DNA of 64,000 nt, from NCBI RefSeq assembly GCF_014645355.1, contig NZ_BMLS01000002.1:1-64000 (forward strand). Direction: 5' to 3'. This document shows, one piece after another, positions 53,164-61,972 of the stretch. A model generated the notes under the pieces. It made no database searches, was not told the DNA's origin, and saw only the letters and a program-made list of their open reading frames with translations. The DNA is from Bowmanella pacifica. GTDB lineage: Bacteria; Pseudomonadota; Gammaproteobacteria; Enterobacterales; Alteromonadaceae. A program made the translations under genes and the position numbers. Position 1 is the stretch's first letter, and every line of letters starts with the position of its first letter.

Positions 53164-53721
53164 ATGCTTAAAAATCAGTTGAAAGTCTTATTATGGTTAT
53201 TGGCATCTTTTGCCATCGTTGAGGTTATCAACTTCTTCAGTGGCCGCGCATTAAATCAACTTGGCATCCTGCCACGAGAAGTCACCTCACTGCCCGGCAT
53301 TCTGTTTATGCCTTGGCTGCATGGCAGCCTGGCGCACTTTATGTCCAATATTGTGCCCTTGGCCATTTTCTGGCTGCTTATGCTGGAATACGGGCTTAAA
53401 CGTACCTTATGGGTCAGCCTGTTTATCATCCTCAGTACCGGCATGCTGGTCTGGCTATTTGGCCGCTTTGCCTACCATATTGGGGCCAGTGGCTTAGTTT
53501 ACGGCCAGTTTGGCTTTCTGGTACTGGCCGGTTTTTATAGCCGTCAGGTCATCAAGCTGATCATTTCCCTGGCGGTGGGCTTTCTATACGGCGGTATGGT
53601 ATTCGGGGTATTGCCAAGCCAACCCTTTATTTCATGGGAAGCCCATCTGTTTGGCTTTGCCAGCGGCCTGCTGGCTGCCCGCCTGTGGCATGGCCGCCCG
53701 AAAATACCGAACAAAGGGTAG
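53164..53721 (+). CDS. Rhomboid-family intramembrane serine protease
   Basis: The product has 185 residues with about six transmembrane helices. The HGSLAHFMSN motif (His53, His58, Asn62) supplies the oxyanion residues; the catalytic Ser109 lies in GASG and His161 in WEAHLFGFASG. All key residues are present, so it is likely active. It is a short form lacking an N-terminal cytosolic domain. Its place after the ligase suggests it belongs with the envelope operon, perhaps cleaving one of its membrane proteins. That link is inference. Confidence 0.88.
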   Translation: MLKNQLKVLLWLLASFAIVEVINFFSGRALNQLGILPREVTSLPGILFMPWLHGSLAHFMSNIVPLAIFWLLMLEYGLKRTLWVSLFIILSTGMLVWLFGRFAYHIGASGLVYGQFGFLVLAGFYSRQVIKLIISLAVGFLYGGMVFGVLPSQPFISWEAHLFGFASGLLAARLWHGRPKIPNKG

Positions 53722-53895
53722 TAATAGGGCCGGCCTACCCTGACAGTGCGGCAATACCCAGCAAAAACTGGTCAAAACGCCCCGTATAGCGTTAAAATCC
53801 CAGCCCTTCGATGCCCATTCGATTGGTTATCCAGATTCCAGGTAGCTAATGGAATGGGGTTATCCCACGAACTAAACAATTGAGAGAGCATTCCC

Positions 53896-54618
53896 ATGGG
53901 TAGAGCGTTTGAAGTCCGCAAGGTAGCCATGGCCAAAACCCAGGCCGCCAAAAGCAAAGTATATTCAAAATACGGTAAAGAAATTTACGTCGCTGCTAAA
54001 AACGGTGGCCCGGACCCCGATACCAACGTTGCTCTTAAGCGACTGATGGAAAAAGCCAAGAAAGATCAGGTACCCGCTCACGTTGTAGACAAGGCGATCG
54101 AAAAAGCCAAGGGTGCCGGCGGCGAAGACTATACCCCGGCACGCTACGAAGGTTACGGCCCTGGTAACTGTATGGTGATTGTTGACTGTCTGACCGACAA
54201 CAACAATCGTACTATTACCGATGTACGTAACTGCTTTACCAAAACCAACTCCAAAATCGGTGCGCCCGGCGCGGTGATGCATATGTTTGATCACCAGGCG
54301 ATCTTCTCCTTTAAAGGGGACGACGATGAGCCGGTATTGGAAGCTTTAATGATGGCTGATGCCGATGTCACCGACATAGAAGTGGAAGACGGCATGGTAA
54401 CGGTGTTTGCCCCGCATACCGAGTTCTACAAAGTGAAGACGGCCCTAAGCGAAGCCTTTGACGGTATCGAATTTGAAACCGAAGAAATCACCTTCGTACC
54501 ACAAACCACCACTAAGGTAAGTGGCGATGATGTGGCTATGTTTGAAAAATTTATGAACATGCTGAACGACTGTGATGATGTGCAAGACATCTACCACAAC
54601 GCTGAGGTCGACGAGTAA
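53896..54618 (+). CDS. YebC/PmpR family protein, YeeN-type
   Basis: The product has 240 residues. The family was first seen as DNA-binding regulators; members are now also linked to translation of difficult (proline-rich) stretches. The N-terminal [30 protein letters not shown] is closer to E. coli YeeN than to Yeb[25 protein letters not shown] is the family core. Monocistronic, with its own terminator. Confidence 0.9.
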   Translation: MGRAFEVRKVAMAKTQAAKSKVYSKYGKEIYVAAKNGGPDPDTNVALKRLMEKAKKDQVPAHVVDKAIEKAKGAGGEDYTPARYEGYGPGNCMVIVDCLTDNNNRTITDVRNCFTKTNSKIGAPGAVMHMFDHQAIFSFKGDDDEPVLEALMMADADVTDIEVEDGMVTVFAPHTEFYKVKTALSEAFDGIEFETEEITFVPQTTTKVSGDDVAMFEKFMNMLNDCDDVQDIYHNAEVDE

Positions 54619-54640
54619 ATATTCTCTTAAAATGCTGATA

Positions 54641-54672
54641 CAAGAGCCCACTTCCGAGTGGGCTCTTGGTTT
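54641..54672 (+). terminator. Terminator after the YebC-family gene
   Basis: A perfect 12-bp stem CAAGAGCCCACT / AGTGGGCTCTTG with a TCCG loop is followed by GTTTTAC. It marks the boundary of the core block before the accessory cassette. Confidence 0.85.
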
Positions 54673-54931
54673 TACTTCCGTTACACTTAAGAAAAGCTCT
54701 CAGGGTATTAATTCTGAGCACAATACAACCTAAGACTTGAGGTAGAAAGCCGTCGCTTATACGACTCGCCGCCCCTCAGAAATTAAGTCAAACAAGGCAG
54801 TGTCTTTAATCTTGGCAACGCCATCTTTTCAAATAATGGTGCAGTCTATTAAAAATAGTATGGCTCGCCATTTAATGTAGGCTCAAGACAGGCATATTAA
54901 ATTTTAATTATATATGGTTAGCAAAAACGGG
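54673..54931. other. AT-rich spacer without recognised genes
   Basis: About 260 bp between the terminator and the tetR stop. I see no open frame of note, no tRNA end and no clear attachment-site repeat. Base use drops toward AT here, consistent with the edge of an insertion. Confidence 0.5.
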
Positions 54932-55585
54932 TTAAAGCCTTCCTTTTGTAATTACCGTATTGAAGCCGCCAATGCCGAACGTTACGACAAGACGTTGTAT
55001 ATCACTTACCTCATCGGCGGTAAGTAATCGGTTTGAGTTATTAATGACGCCTTTTTCTATAGGTGCGCCAAGCATATATTCAACGAAAAAGGAAAATACT
55101 CTGATGATTGTATCAACACTTTCAGGGTGTTCTAAAACTCTCGCAATCGCGTTACTGTATAGGATCCGTGTATCAAGGTAGTACTTGTTAAGTATACCAA
55201 CTGATATTTCCAACGGTTCTAAAGCACACCGAGCGATTAATTTGGCATAGTCGTAACCTTCTTCATCCGTCAGTAACTGATAGTGGGGTTCGGTGAATGC
55301 GATGAGTATTTTTTCCAGTCGATCATATTTATCGTGCTCACCATCGGTATCGATGGTGGCTAAATTTTCACGACGAACTTTGTCAATTTTTTTTATAAAT
55401 CGTTGAATACACGCTTCATAAAGTTTTTCTTTTGAACCAAAGTGATAATAAGGAACGGATAAATTTACGCCGGCCGCAATGGCTAATTCTCTCGTTGATA
55501 AACCGTCATATCCCTTCACTGAAAATATGTGCGTTGCTACTTTGAGTATCTTTTCTTGCGTTTGTTGCGCTTTAGATTTTGACAT
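54932..55585 (-). CDS. TetR/AcrR-family transcriptional regulator
   Basis: The product has 217 residues from the ATG at 55585 (an in-frame TTG two codons upstream is possible). The N-terminal HTH is ILKVATHIFSVKGYDGLSTRELAIAAGVNLSVPYYHFGSKEKLYEA. The C-terminal ligand domain is helical and unassigned. It lies downstream of the isopropylmalate-synthase-like gene with a 12-bp inverted repeat between. Likely local regulator of the cassette, by position. Confidence 0.9.
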   Translation of the reverse strand: MSKSKAQQTQEKILKVATHIFSVKGYDGLSTRELAIAAGVNLSVPYYHFGSKEKLYEACIQRFIKKIDKVRRENLATIDTDGEHDKYDRLEKILIAFTEPHYQLLTDEEGYDYAKLIARCALEPLEISVGILNKYYLDTRILYSNAIARVLEHPESVDTIIRVFSFFVEYMLGAPIEKGVINNSNRLLTADEVSDIQRLVVTFGIGGFNTVITKGRL

Positions 55586-55608
55586 GCACAAAAGTGTTCT
55601 TTTTTGAT

Positions 55609-55651
55609 CGTTCGTTGAGGCTCAATATAGCATGTTGCCCCTCAACGAACG
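55609..55651. promoter_or_regulatory. 12-bp inverted repeat, candidate TetR operator
   Basis: CGTTCGTTGAGG (55609-55620) and its exact inverse CCTCAACGAACG (55640-55651) have a 19-bp spacer, directly before tetR. Each arm contains ACGAACG on one strand, a core also seen before the enzyme gene (56959-56965). It could be the autoregulatory operator, or a stem in the mRNA. Confidence 0.5.
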
Positions 55652-55675
55652 AGTTCGCTTTTACAACCTTTTCTC

Positions 55676-56932
55676 TTAATTTTTTGTAATTTCAAGGATT
55701 AGGTTGTCAATCATTGCTCTTGGGAGGCCATTTTTGAATATCAGACCTGCAGCTTTTATTCTATGCTGCAATTCTGCGACTTGCTCATCACTGGCTGATA
55801 TGTTTCTGGATTTGAGTAACTTACGGACCGAATGCATTCCCGTGCCTCGTCCAAAGACCACCTGAAAAGGTTCATGTCCAACTGTTGAGGGCTGGAATGG
55901 TAATATTGCATCTTCAAGCGGGGTGCCTTTTAGAGACTCCAGCGCGTGTACTACAATACCTGACTCCACTTCAAATAGTCCGTCTCCAACTACCGGTTTA
56001 TTCTTTGCTAGTTTTGCTTTTGAAACCTCAGCGACTAAGTCCGAAACCATTTTTAACTTATCCAGCTGGATCCCTGCATCCAATTCGAGTAGATGCTGAA
56101 AGATCAATGCCATTTCTTCAGTGGCAACATTTCCGGCTCTTTCCCCTAAACCATTTACGGAGGTATGCACAGTATCAGCTCCAGCGGAGACTGCCATTAG
56201 GGAGTTGGCTGCCGCCATACCGTAGTCATTGTGGATATGAAACCCAGTGGGCTTTTTAGTCCATTGAATGAGGCGTCGCATAAATTCGTACGTGGCGAGG
56301 GGGTGACCCATGCCAAAAGTATCGGCGACAGTGATTCTGTCAATGTCTTCACTATCGGCAAGATCAGTAAAGAAATCCTGTAAAAAGCCAACATCATCAC
56401 ACCGAAATGCATCCCATCCCATAAACTCTACATACATACCATTGCGTTTTGCTTCTTTCGCGTACTCCTTGATTTCCTGAACTAGCGACTTTGGGTCTTT
56501 TTTATAAACGTATTTCATGATGTGTGGGTTTATCCCAAACTCAAGTAACATACCATCAGCTTTTGCATCAATGGCTGCCTTGACATCACTTTCCATGATC
56601 CGCACCAGCGGAACAATTTTGGCTTTTAATGACATACTCGAAAGCGTCTTTATGACTTCGATGTCTTCGGGAGTCGCTGGCAACCCAGATTCAATAGAAG
56701 CAACACCCAATTTATCGAGCTCTTGCGCGATATATAATTTTTCCTCGGGGGTGAAAGCAATTCGGGCAGTCTGTTCCCCATCCCGAAGCGTTACATCATG
56801 AAGTCTGATTTTGTCTGCGGTATGCATTTGCCGCCTAACTTCTGGCCACCAATTGAAAGGCGAAACCCATTTGTTATCTGAATAAGCGGGTGCGTTTAGG
56901 CCTACACCAAAAGCCTCAAAATTCTTAGTCAT
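55676..56932 (-). CDS. Isopropylmalate/homocitrate-synthase-like DRE-TIM enzyme
   Basis: The product has 418 residues from MTKNFEAFGVG; AAAGG lies about 7 bases upstream, while an in-frame start 14 codons earlier lacks support. The DRE-TIM metal motif is LHDVTLRDGEQTARIAFTPEEK; other ligands lie in GFHIHNDYGMAAANS. The catalytic-site segment is NGLGERAGNVATEEM. It should condense an acyl-CoA with a 2-oxo acid, or cleave a related adduct. No LeuA-type regulatory domain is visible and no leuBCD genes adjoin, so a role outside leucine synthesis is likely. Confidence 0.8.
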   Translation of the reverse strand: MTKNFEAFGVGLNAPAYSDNKWVSPFNWWPEVRRQMHTADKIRLHDVTLRDGEQTARIAFTPEEKLYIAQELDKLGVASIESGLPATPEDIEVIKTLSSMSLKAKIVPLVRIMESDVKAAIDAKADGMLLEFGINPHIMKYVYKKDPKSLVQEIKEYAKEAKRNGMYVEFMGWDAFRCDDVGFLQDFFTDLADSEDIDRITVADTFGMGHPLATYEFMRRLIQWTKKPTGFHIHNDYGMAAANSLMAVSAGADTVHTSVNGLGERAGNVATEEMALIFQHLLELDAGIQLDKLKMVSDLVAEVSKAKLAKNKPVVGDGLFEVESGIVVHALESLKGTPLEDAILPFQPSTVGHEPFQVVFGRGTGMHSVRKLLKSRNISASDEQVAELQHRIKAAGLIFKNGLPRAMIDNLILEITKN

Positions 56933-57067
56933 TTTTAACCTTTTATACACATCATAACCGTTCGTACTGCGCATTGCCTTTCATTCGCTGTGCATTTTTA
57001 TACCAAGATTGGGGCGCTTAAATATTTAATAATCACACCAAGTTCTGTCTGCACAGCAACCTTTGTC

Positions 57068-59266
57068 CTAGAAACGAATTGTTGCTCTAGCTGTTATCAG
57101 TCTAGGTTGGGCAAGTGTCCCAATTACCACGGAATCAAGTGGAATGAAGAAATTAAAGTTTGGAAATACGGACACGTCGCTGTAATACTGTTTGTCGAAC
57201 AGGTTCTCTACCTCAATGGCGAGTTCCACATTCTCCTTAGCAACGCCAAAACCAAGGTTGAATAGAGAGTAAGAGGGGTTTTGATATCGACCAAATAAGT
57301 CAGCTTCAAACTCCCCTTTATAGCTGGCCTGTAGTCTGCTAAAAAACTCCCATTCTTCGGAAATGGGTTTATTGTAATCTAGTGTTAATGCTGCTGTTGA
57401 CTTGTTGATATATGGGGGCGTCAACCCACTCAAATCGGTTCCATCATCAAGCAAAGTCCCCTCGTCCCATTCTGCTTCGACTAACCCAGCAGACAGACCG
57501 ACAATTAAATGGTCACTGATAGAGTAACTCAGCTCGGCTTCCCAGCCATATTGAGTCGACTTGCCCGCATTCAGGATCCCTTCAATAGGATTCCCCGAAG
57601 GATCAGTTCTTGTTAATTCAAATTGTCGGCCTGAATAATCGATGTAAAAAAGTGCGGTAGCAATTGTCATTCTATTGTCTAGAAGCCGCCCCTTATATCC
57701 GACTTCCAAATTGGTGGTTTTCTCTGATCCAAATGAGAAAAGTTCAGACTTTCCAGTGAAATTTGCAGGGTTAAGTCCACCTGGTTCGAACCCTTTTGAG
57801 GCGGTGATGTAAATATTGGATCCGTTGTCGCTAAGCTTGTAAGACAATGAAGCTTTCGGCAGAAACTCAGTGTTACCAGTGTCTCCAGCAATTGCGGTTA
57901 ATGTATTATTCCCTTTAATATCCCAGCGTTCAAAGCGCGCGCCCAAGTCGACAACAAAATTACCTATCTCATGGCTACCCGTAACGAAAGTTGCGTATTG
58001 CTGGCGTTTAACGTCTAAGCCGACTAATGGTACGTCCGCCGAGATACTTTCTTCAGCTGCAGTCGGTGGGGGGCCGCCGGCTAAAGCATACCCAATGACC
58101 GCGTTCCCACTGCCATGAGCAATTAAATCGCTTTGTGTATCCCGTTCAAACGAAAGGTAATACAAGCCGGCCTGCCACTGAGTCGGACCGTCATTTTTGG
58201 ACGTGAAACGAACCTCTTGAGAAAAAATTTCCGATTGAATACCGCGATCAAAATCGAATACAAACTCTTGGGTTGCATCTAGATCTGATCCTTCGTTGAA
58301 GTCAGTATCAGTGTAACCAGATATCGCTGTCATAAACATCGAATCCAGTTCTAATTCAAACTCTGCGGTTGCTGCGATGGTTTCTCTTAATACGCGAGGG
58401 TTGAAAGAAAAGTTTCGCTCATTGTTGTAGGAGAATTGATTATCTTCCTCAATCGCCCAAGGGTTGTTAGGAGAATCTAAATCATTCCAACGGAGTGTGG
58501 CATATGCCGAAAAATTGTCACTGATAGTTCCTGCAATTGCGAGTTTAAATCCTTCTTCGTTGTAACTACCTATATCGGCATCGTTGGAGCCAATACCGCC
58601 ATTAATGCGCGCAGGATTTGTATTGATCAGATAACCATCGTTTGACGCACTGTAGCCAAAAACGCGTGCGGCCCAACCATTGTCACTTAAGGGAATATTA
58701 AACGATGCTTCAAGATCTCTCGTGGACTGCTGGCCAACAACAGCCTTAACACGACCAAAAAACTCATCGGCTTCAGGTCGCATGGAGACAAAGCGCACTG
58801 CTCCGCCGATACTACTGCCGCCATACAGCGTGCCCTGAGGGCCCTTTAGTACTTCTACTCGTTGCAAGTCGCCTAAACGGGCGGAGGCATCCGTAAATAA
58901 CTGCACATCGTCTAGATAGAAACCAACACCTTGAGTATTACCAAAAGATCCGACACCCCGAATGGTAACGTTTGGGTTTCCGTCTGTACGTGTTGCAAGA
59001 TTTAAGTTTCCGACAGCCATGCCTAAGTCATCAAGAGAGACTATCGCACCTCGCTCAAGCTCTTCAGCATTTAAAGCGGATATAGATTCGGGAATGTCGA
59101 GAACAGATTCTACGCGTTTTCGAGCCGTAACCTGTATCGATTCAATTTCACCAGTTTCAGATTGACTTCCCTGACGTTCGGGGGAAGTACTCTCTTGTCC
59201 CAAGGCCGAAGAGATACTCATTGTCAATAAAGTCAAACAAAGCCCAGCGTTCTTTAGAGTTTCCAT
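57068..59266 (-). CDS. TonB-dependent outer-membrane receptor (accessory cassette)
   Basis: The product has 732 residues. Signal peptide (1-23, cleaved near SALGQ), then IESIQVTARKRVESVLDIPESISALNAEEL, the TonB-box/plug start. The plug includes VTIRGVGSFGNTQGVGFYLDDVQLF and RVEVLKGPQGTLYGGSSIGGAVRFV. The barrel ends with ITARATIRF, a canonical aromatic terminus. Of the kind common in sphingomonads and alteromonads for polar organics. The ligand is unknown. A promoter with a palindrome over the -35 lies upstream. Confidence 0.9.
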   Translation of the reverse strand: METLKNAGLCLTLLTMSISSALGQESTSPERQGSQSETGEIESIQVTARKRVESVLDIPESISALNAEELERGAIVSLDDLGMAVGNLNLATRTDGNPNVTIRGVGSFGNTQGVGFYLDDVQLFTDASARLGDLQRVEVLKGPQGTLYGGSSIGGAVRFVSMRPEADEFFGRVKAVVGQQSTRDLEASFNIPLSDNGWAARVFGYSASNDGYLINTNPARINGGIGSNDADIGSYNEEGFKLAIAGTISDNFSAYATLRWNDLDSPNNPWAIEEDNQFSYNNERNFSFNPRVLRETIAATAEFELELDSMFMTAISGYTDTDFNEGSDLDATQEFVFDFDRGIQSEIFSQEVRFTSKNDGPTQWQAGLYYLSFERDTQSDLIAHGSGNAVIGYALAGGPPPTAAEESISADVPLVGLDVKRQQYATFVTGSHEIGNFVVDLGARFERWDIKGNNTLTAIAGDTGNTEFLPKASLSYKLSDNGSNIYITASKGFEPGGLNPANFTGKSELFSFGSEKTTNLEVGYKGRLLDNRMTIATALFYIDYSGRQFELTRTDPSGNPIEGILNAGKSTQYGWEAELSYSISDHLIVGLSAGLVEAEWDEGTLLDDGTDLSGLTPPYINKSTAALTLDYNKPISEEWEFFSRLQASYKGEFEADLFGRYQNPSYSLFNLGFGVAKENVELAIEVENLFDKQYYSDVSVFPNFNFFIPLDSVVIGTLAQPRLITARATIRF

Positions 59267-59304
59267 AAGTTTAATTCCACACTTTTTCTTGAATGCGCCT
59301 TTAC

Positions 59305-59342
59305 ACTATATTAACAATTTGTTAAATTCAAACGGTCGTTTG
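59305..59342 (-). promoter_or_regulatory. Receptor promoter with palindromic operator
   Basis: On the minus strand TTTGAA (59327-59332) and TATAGT (59305-59310) have a 16-bp spacer. The palindrome CAAACGGTCGTTTG (59329-59342; arms CAAACG/CGTTTG) overlaps the -35 element, a typical TetR-type position. The rest of the 355-bp divergent gap to the DUF819 gene shows no gene. Confidence 0.5.
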
Positions 59343-59621
59343 TTTTATTTTTCAAGATCGAGTGTTGAGTATTGGTAAACAACGGTGAAAAGTGTGCTGT
59401 ACCTGAAGAATGAAAGTCAGTTGCTAGAGCACTGCTAAGACCTCAATTCAGTCCATACACCTTTAAGAAAGGCTGTTATTTTGGATTGAATAAAAAGTAA
59501 TTCGCGCCGCTAGGAAAGAAGACCGAATGCTCCCTTTTCTTGCGGAGAGCCGCTCAATTGAGAATGTGATGGATATATGCATTGCATTTTTGGTTCTGAA
59601 GTTGACAACTGTGAGAATTGA

Positions 59622-60740
59622 ATGACATCACTAGTCCCATCAAGCAATATTATGCTGGTATTTGCCTGTATTTCAGCGCTGGCCTGGTTAGGTTTTGCGG
59701 CAGAGAAAACCAAAGTTGGTAAGATGCTAACAGGGCTGTTTTGCACCGCCGGCAGTGCAATTGTTCTATCAAATATGGGCGTACTTCCGTTCCAATCTCA
59801 AGCCTATGAGTTCGTTATGACGTACTTAGTACCGATGGCAATTCCACTATTTTTATTTCGGGTTAATTTAAAAGAGATCTTTCAGGAAACAGGAAGAACG
59901 ATAATAGCCTTTACTATCGGTGCGTTTACCACTGTTATCGGTATTGTTATCTGTGTGTCATTTTTGGATTTGGGACCATTGGAAAGTGATCTAGCAGGTT
60001 TGTTTGCTGCAGGATACATTGGCGGTGCATTGAACTTTGCCTCTGCCTCCGAAGCGATACAGTTTCCAGACCCAACGTTACTGTCAGCAGGCATCGCTGC
60101 AGATGGCTTAGCCGGATTTATTTACATTATGGTGCTTGCGGTACTCCCGTCAGTGCAGTTCTTAACTAAGGTTTTTGGGCAAGAACCATCAACTAATGCG
60201 GTTACTATAGATAATGACAAGCAACCCATTACGCTGTTTTCGATCATCAGTCTTCTAGCGGCAAGTGCGCTCATTGTTTCGATCGGTAATTTACTATCGG
60301 CTTGGTTAGGCATGCCCTCCTATGCCATCTTGTTTATTACTGCAATCTCTTTGCTACCTAGCACGTTATTTGCTAATCAGTTGAAGGGAGTAAATGGCGG
60401 ATTTGACTTGGGTATGATTTGTACTTATCTATTTTTTGCCGCTGTAGGCGCTAGCGCAAACCTGACTGTTTTACTTCAAGTCGCACCTACTATTATGCTT
60501 TTTGCCATCTTAGTCATTGTTATCCATGCTGTGCTGCTTTTCCCTATTGCTCGCGCATTTAAGTTGAGTCTGGGGGAAGTCATTATTGCCTCCAATGCGT
60601 GCATTCTTGGACCAACCACGGCAGCAGCATTGGCTGCAGCAAGAGGATGGCGCCACCTAGTGACACCTGGCCTTCTGGCGGGCCTATTTGGGTACGCGAT
60701 CGGCACATTTATTGGTGTCACTGTCGCAGCTATGCTCTGA
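59622..60740 (+). CDS. DUF819 family (YjcL-like) membrane permease
   Basis: The product has 372 residues with about ten hydrophobic segments. Family features are MTYLVPMAIPLFLFRVNLKEIFQETGR and AAGYIGGALNFASASEAIQFPDP, plus ILGPTTAAALAAARGWRHLVTPG near the end. The inner-membrane transport substrate is unknown. It is divergent from the TonB receptor and a plausible inner-membrane partner for the same ligand. The ATG at 59622 has a weak ribosome site (GAGAAT). Confidence 0.8.
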   Translation: MTSLVPSSNIMLVFACISALAWLGFAAEKTKVGKMLTGLFCTAGSAIVLSNMGVLPFQSQAYEFVMTYLVPMAIPLFLFRVNLKEIFQETGRTIIAFTIGAFTTVIGIVICVSFLDLGPLESDLAGLFAAGYIGGALNFASASEAIQFPDPTLLSAGIAADGLAGFIYIMVLAVLPSVQFLTKVFGQEPSTNAVTIDNDKQPITLFSIISLLAASALIVSIGNLLSAWLGMPSYAILFITAISLLPSTLFANQLKGVNGGFDLGMICTYLFFAAVGASANLTVLLQVAPTIMLFAILVIVIHAVLLFPIARAFKLSLGEVIIASNACILGPTTAAALAAARGWRHLVTPGLLAGLFGYAIGTFIGVTVAAML

Positions 60741-60793
60741 GCTGCGCTATAGAGAGATTTTAAAGGGTGAAACATAAAGAAGCTAACCTAGAG

Positions 60794-60853
60794 GCTTTAC
60801 TGAGCAGTGCTGCAAACAAAGAAACCTGCACAAACGAGGTTGCTCAGTAAAGC
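60794..60853. repeat. 13-bp inverted repeat around a 34-nt spacer
   Basis: GCTTTACTGAGCA (60794-60806) and TGCTCAGTAAAGC (60841-60853) are exact inverses. Position 54 bp after the DUF819 stop suggests a 3' stem-loop, but no T-run follows. The remaining bases to 61134 contain no gene I can support. Confidence 0.6.
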
Positions 60854-61134
60854 TCCAACTCAAAACTATAGTGTCAAAACAACTAAACAGTAAGCCTGAT
60901 AGAAGATTTCAATCCGTCTTCGACTCTACATCTTATTCACTATGGACCTAAATCATTGTCTGCCGTCGTATCTATAGCGGCATTTCCCCTTCCAGAGTGC
61001 CGCCTTGCATCCTGCTGATAAAAAGCGCAAGATGACAAGATGCTTTCCAAGAGCCTAGGATGGCAGAGCAGTCTGTCTTGATGTTCCAACAGCAAATTCA
61101 ATATGCTCAACGGCTTACCTTGTTTTCAGGTAGC

Positions 61135-61944
61135 ATGGTACGGATGTGGCCGGCCTTAGCAAAAGGCAGAATCTGGTCTGCTTCTTTACTGTTTTTCACT
61201 TTACTTTTCCCAGTCCGCAGCACGGCAGAACAACCCACCTGGCAACTGGTTACCGAACATTTCCCGCCTTTTAATTATCAGCATAACGGCGAGTTCAGCG
61301 GCTTTTCCACCGAGTTGCTCAAACGGATGATGGAAGACAACCAACTTCCTTATCAGATTTCCCTTTACCCCTGGGCCAGGGCCTACCAAAGGGTGTTAGA
61401 TAGCCCTCATAGCCTGATTTATTCCATCGGCCGCACCAAAGAACGGGAAGCCTATTTCTACTGGGTGGGACCACTGGCCAACGTGGATGTTTATCTCTGG
61501 CAATCCTCTGATGCACCGCCATTGAGATTGAAAGATCACACCCAACTCAGAAACGCCCGGCTGGCTTTTATTCGTAAAAGCGCCATTGAAAAGCGTTTGC
61601 TGCTGGATAGACGTTTTAGCAAAGAAAATACCTATCCGGTGACAGAAATTGAAGATGCGCTGATGATGCTCGCCCACCGGCGAGTGGATGGCGTATTGAT
61701 GGCAACCAATATGGAAACAGAAAAGGCCCGCTTACTAACTCGTCTGGCAGATAACATCGAGCGGCGCCAGAAAGTGATGACCCTGCCCTTGTATGCGGCC
61801 CTTAATAAAGCCAGTGGTGAGCAGACCGCGCAATTGCTGCAGCAATCCTTATACCGGCTGCGAGGCAACGGTGTTTATCAGCAACTACTAGATAAATACG
61901 GATTGGCTGATGAGTCGGCCATAACAAAAAAGGCCACCGACTAG
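61135..61944 (+). CDS. Periplasmic solute-binding (SBP family 3) protein
   Basis: The product has 269 residues from MVRMWPALAKGR; AGG lies about 5 bases upstream. An in-frame ATG at 61060 adds 25 residues before the signal peptide and has no proper ribosome site. Signal cleavage is expected near VRSTAEQP. The fold starts QLVTEHFPPFNYQHNGEFSGFSTELLKRMM, typical of family 3. No permease genes adjoin, so it is an orphan. Its stop lies inside the aceA terminator. Confidence 0.8.
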   Translation: MVRMWPALAKGRIWSASLLFFTLLFPVRSTAEQPTWQLVTEHFPPFNYQHNGEFSGFSTELLKRMMEDNQLPYQISLYPWARAYQRVLDSPHSLIYSIGRTKEREAYFYWVGPLANVDVYLWQSSDAPPLRLKDHTQLRNARLAFIRKSAIEKRLLLDRRFSKENTYPVTEIEDALMMLAHRRVDGVLMATNMETEKARLLTRLADNIERRQKVMTLPLYAALNKASGEQTAQLLQQSLYRLRGNGVYQQLLDKYGLADESAITKKATD

Positions 61945-61953
61945 CGGTGGCCT
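61925..61953 (-). terminator. Terminator of aceA
   Basis: A 9-bp stem AGGCCACCG / CGGTGGCCT with loop ACTAG is followed on the minus strand by six T. It overlaps the 3' end of the convergent solute-binding gene. Confidence 0.88.
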
Positions 61954-61972
61954 GAGCTTAGCAAAGTGGCAA

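Noticed and set aside
54641-60853. Genomic island bounded by attachment sites
   Set aside because: Lower GC is apparent, but I found no integrase, tRNA or direct repeats at the edges, so only an accessory cassette is claimed.
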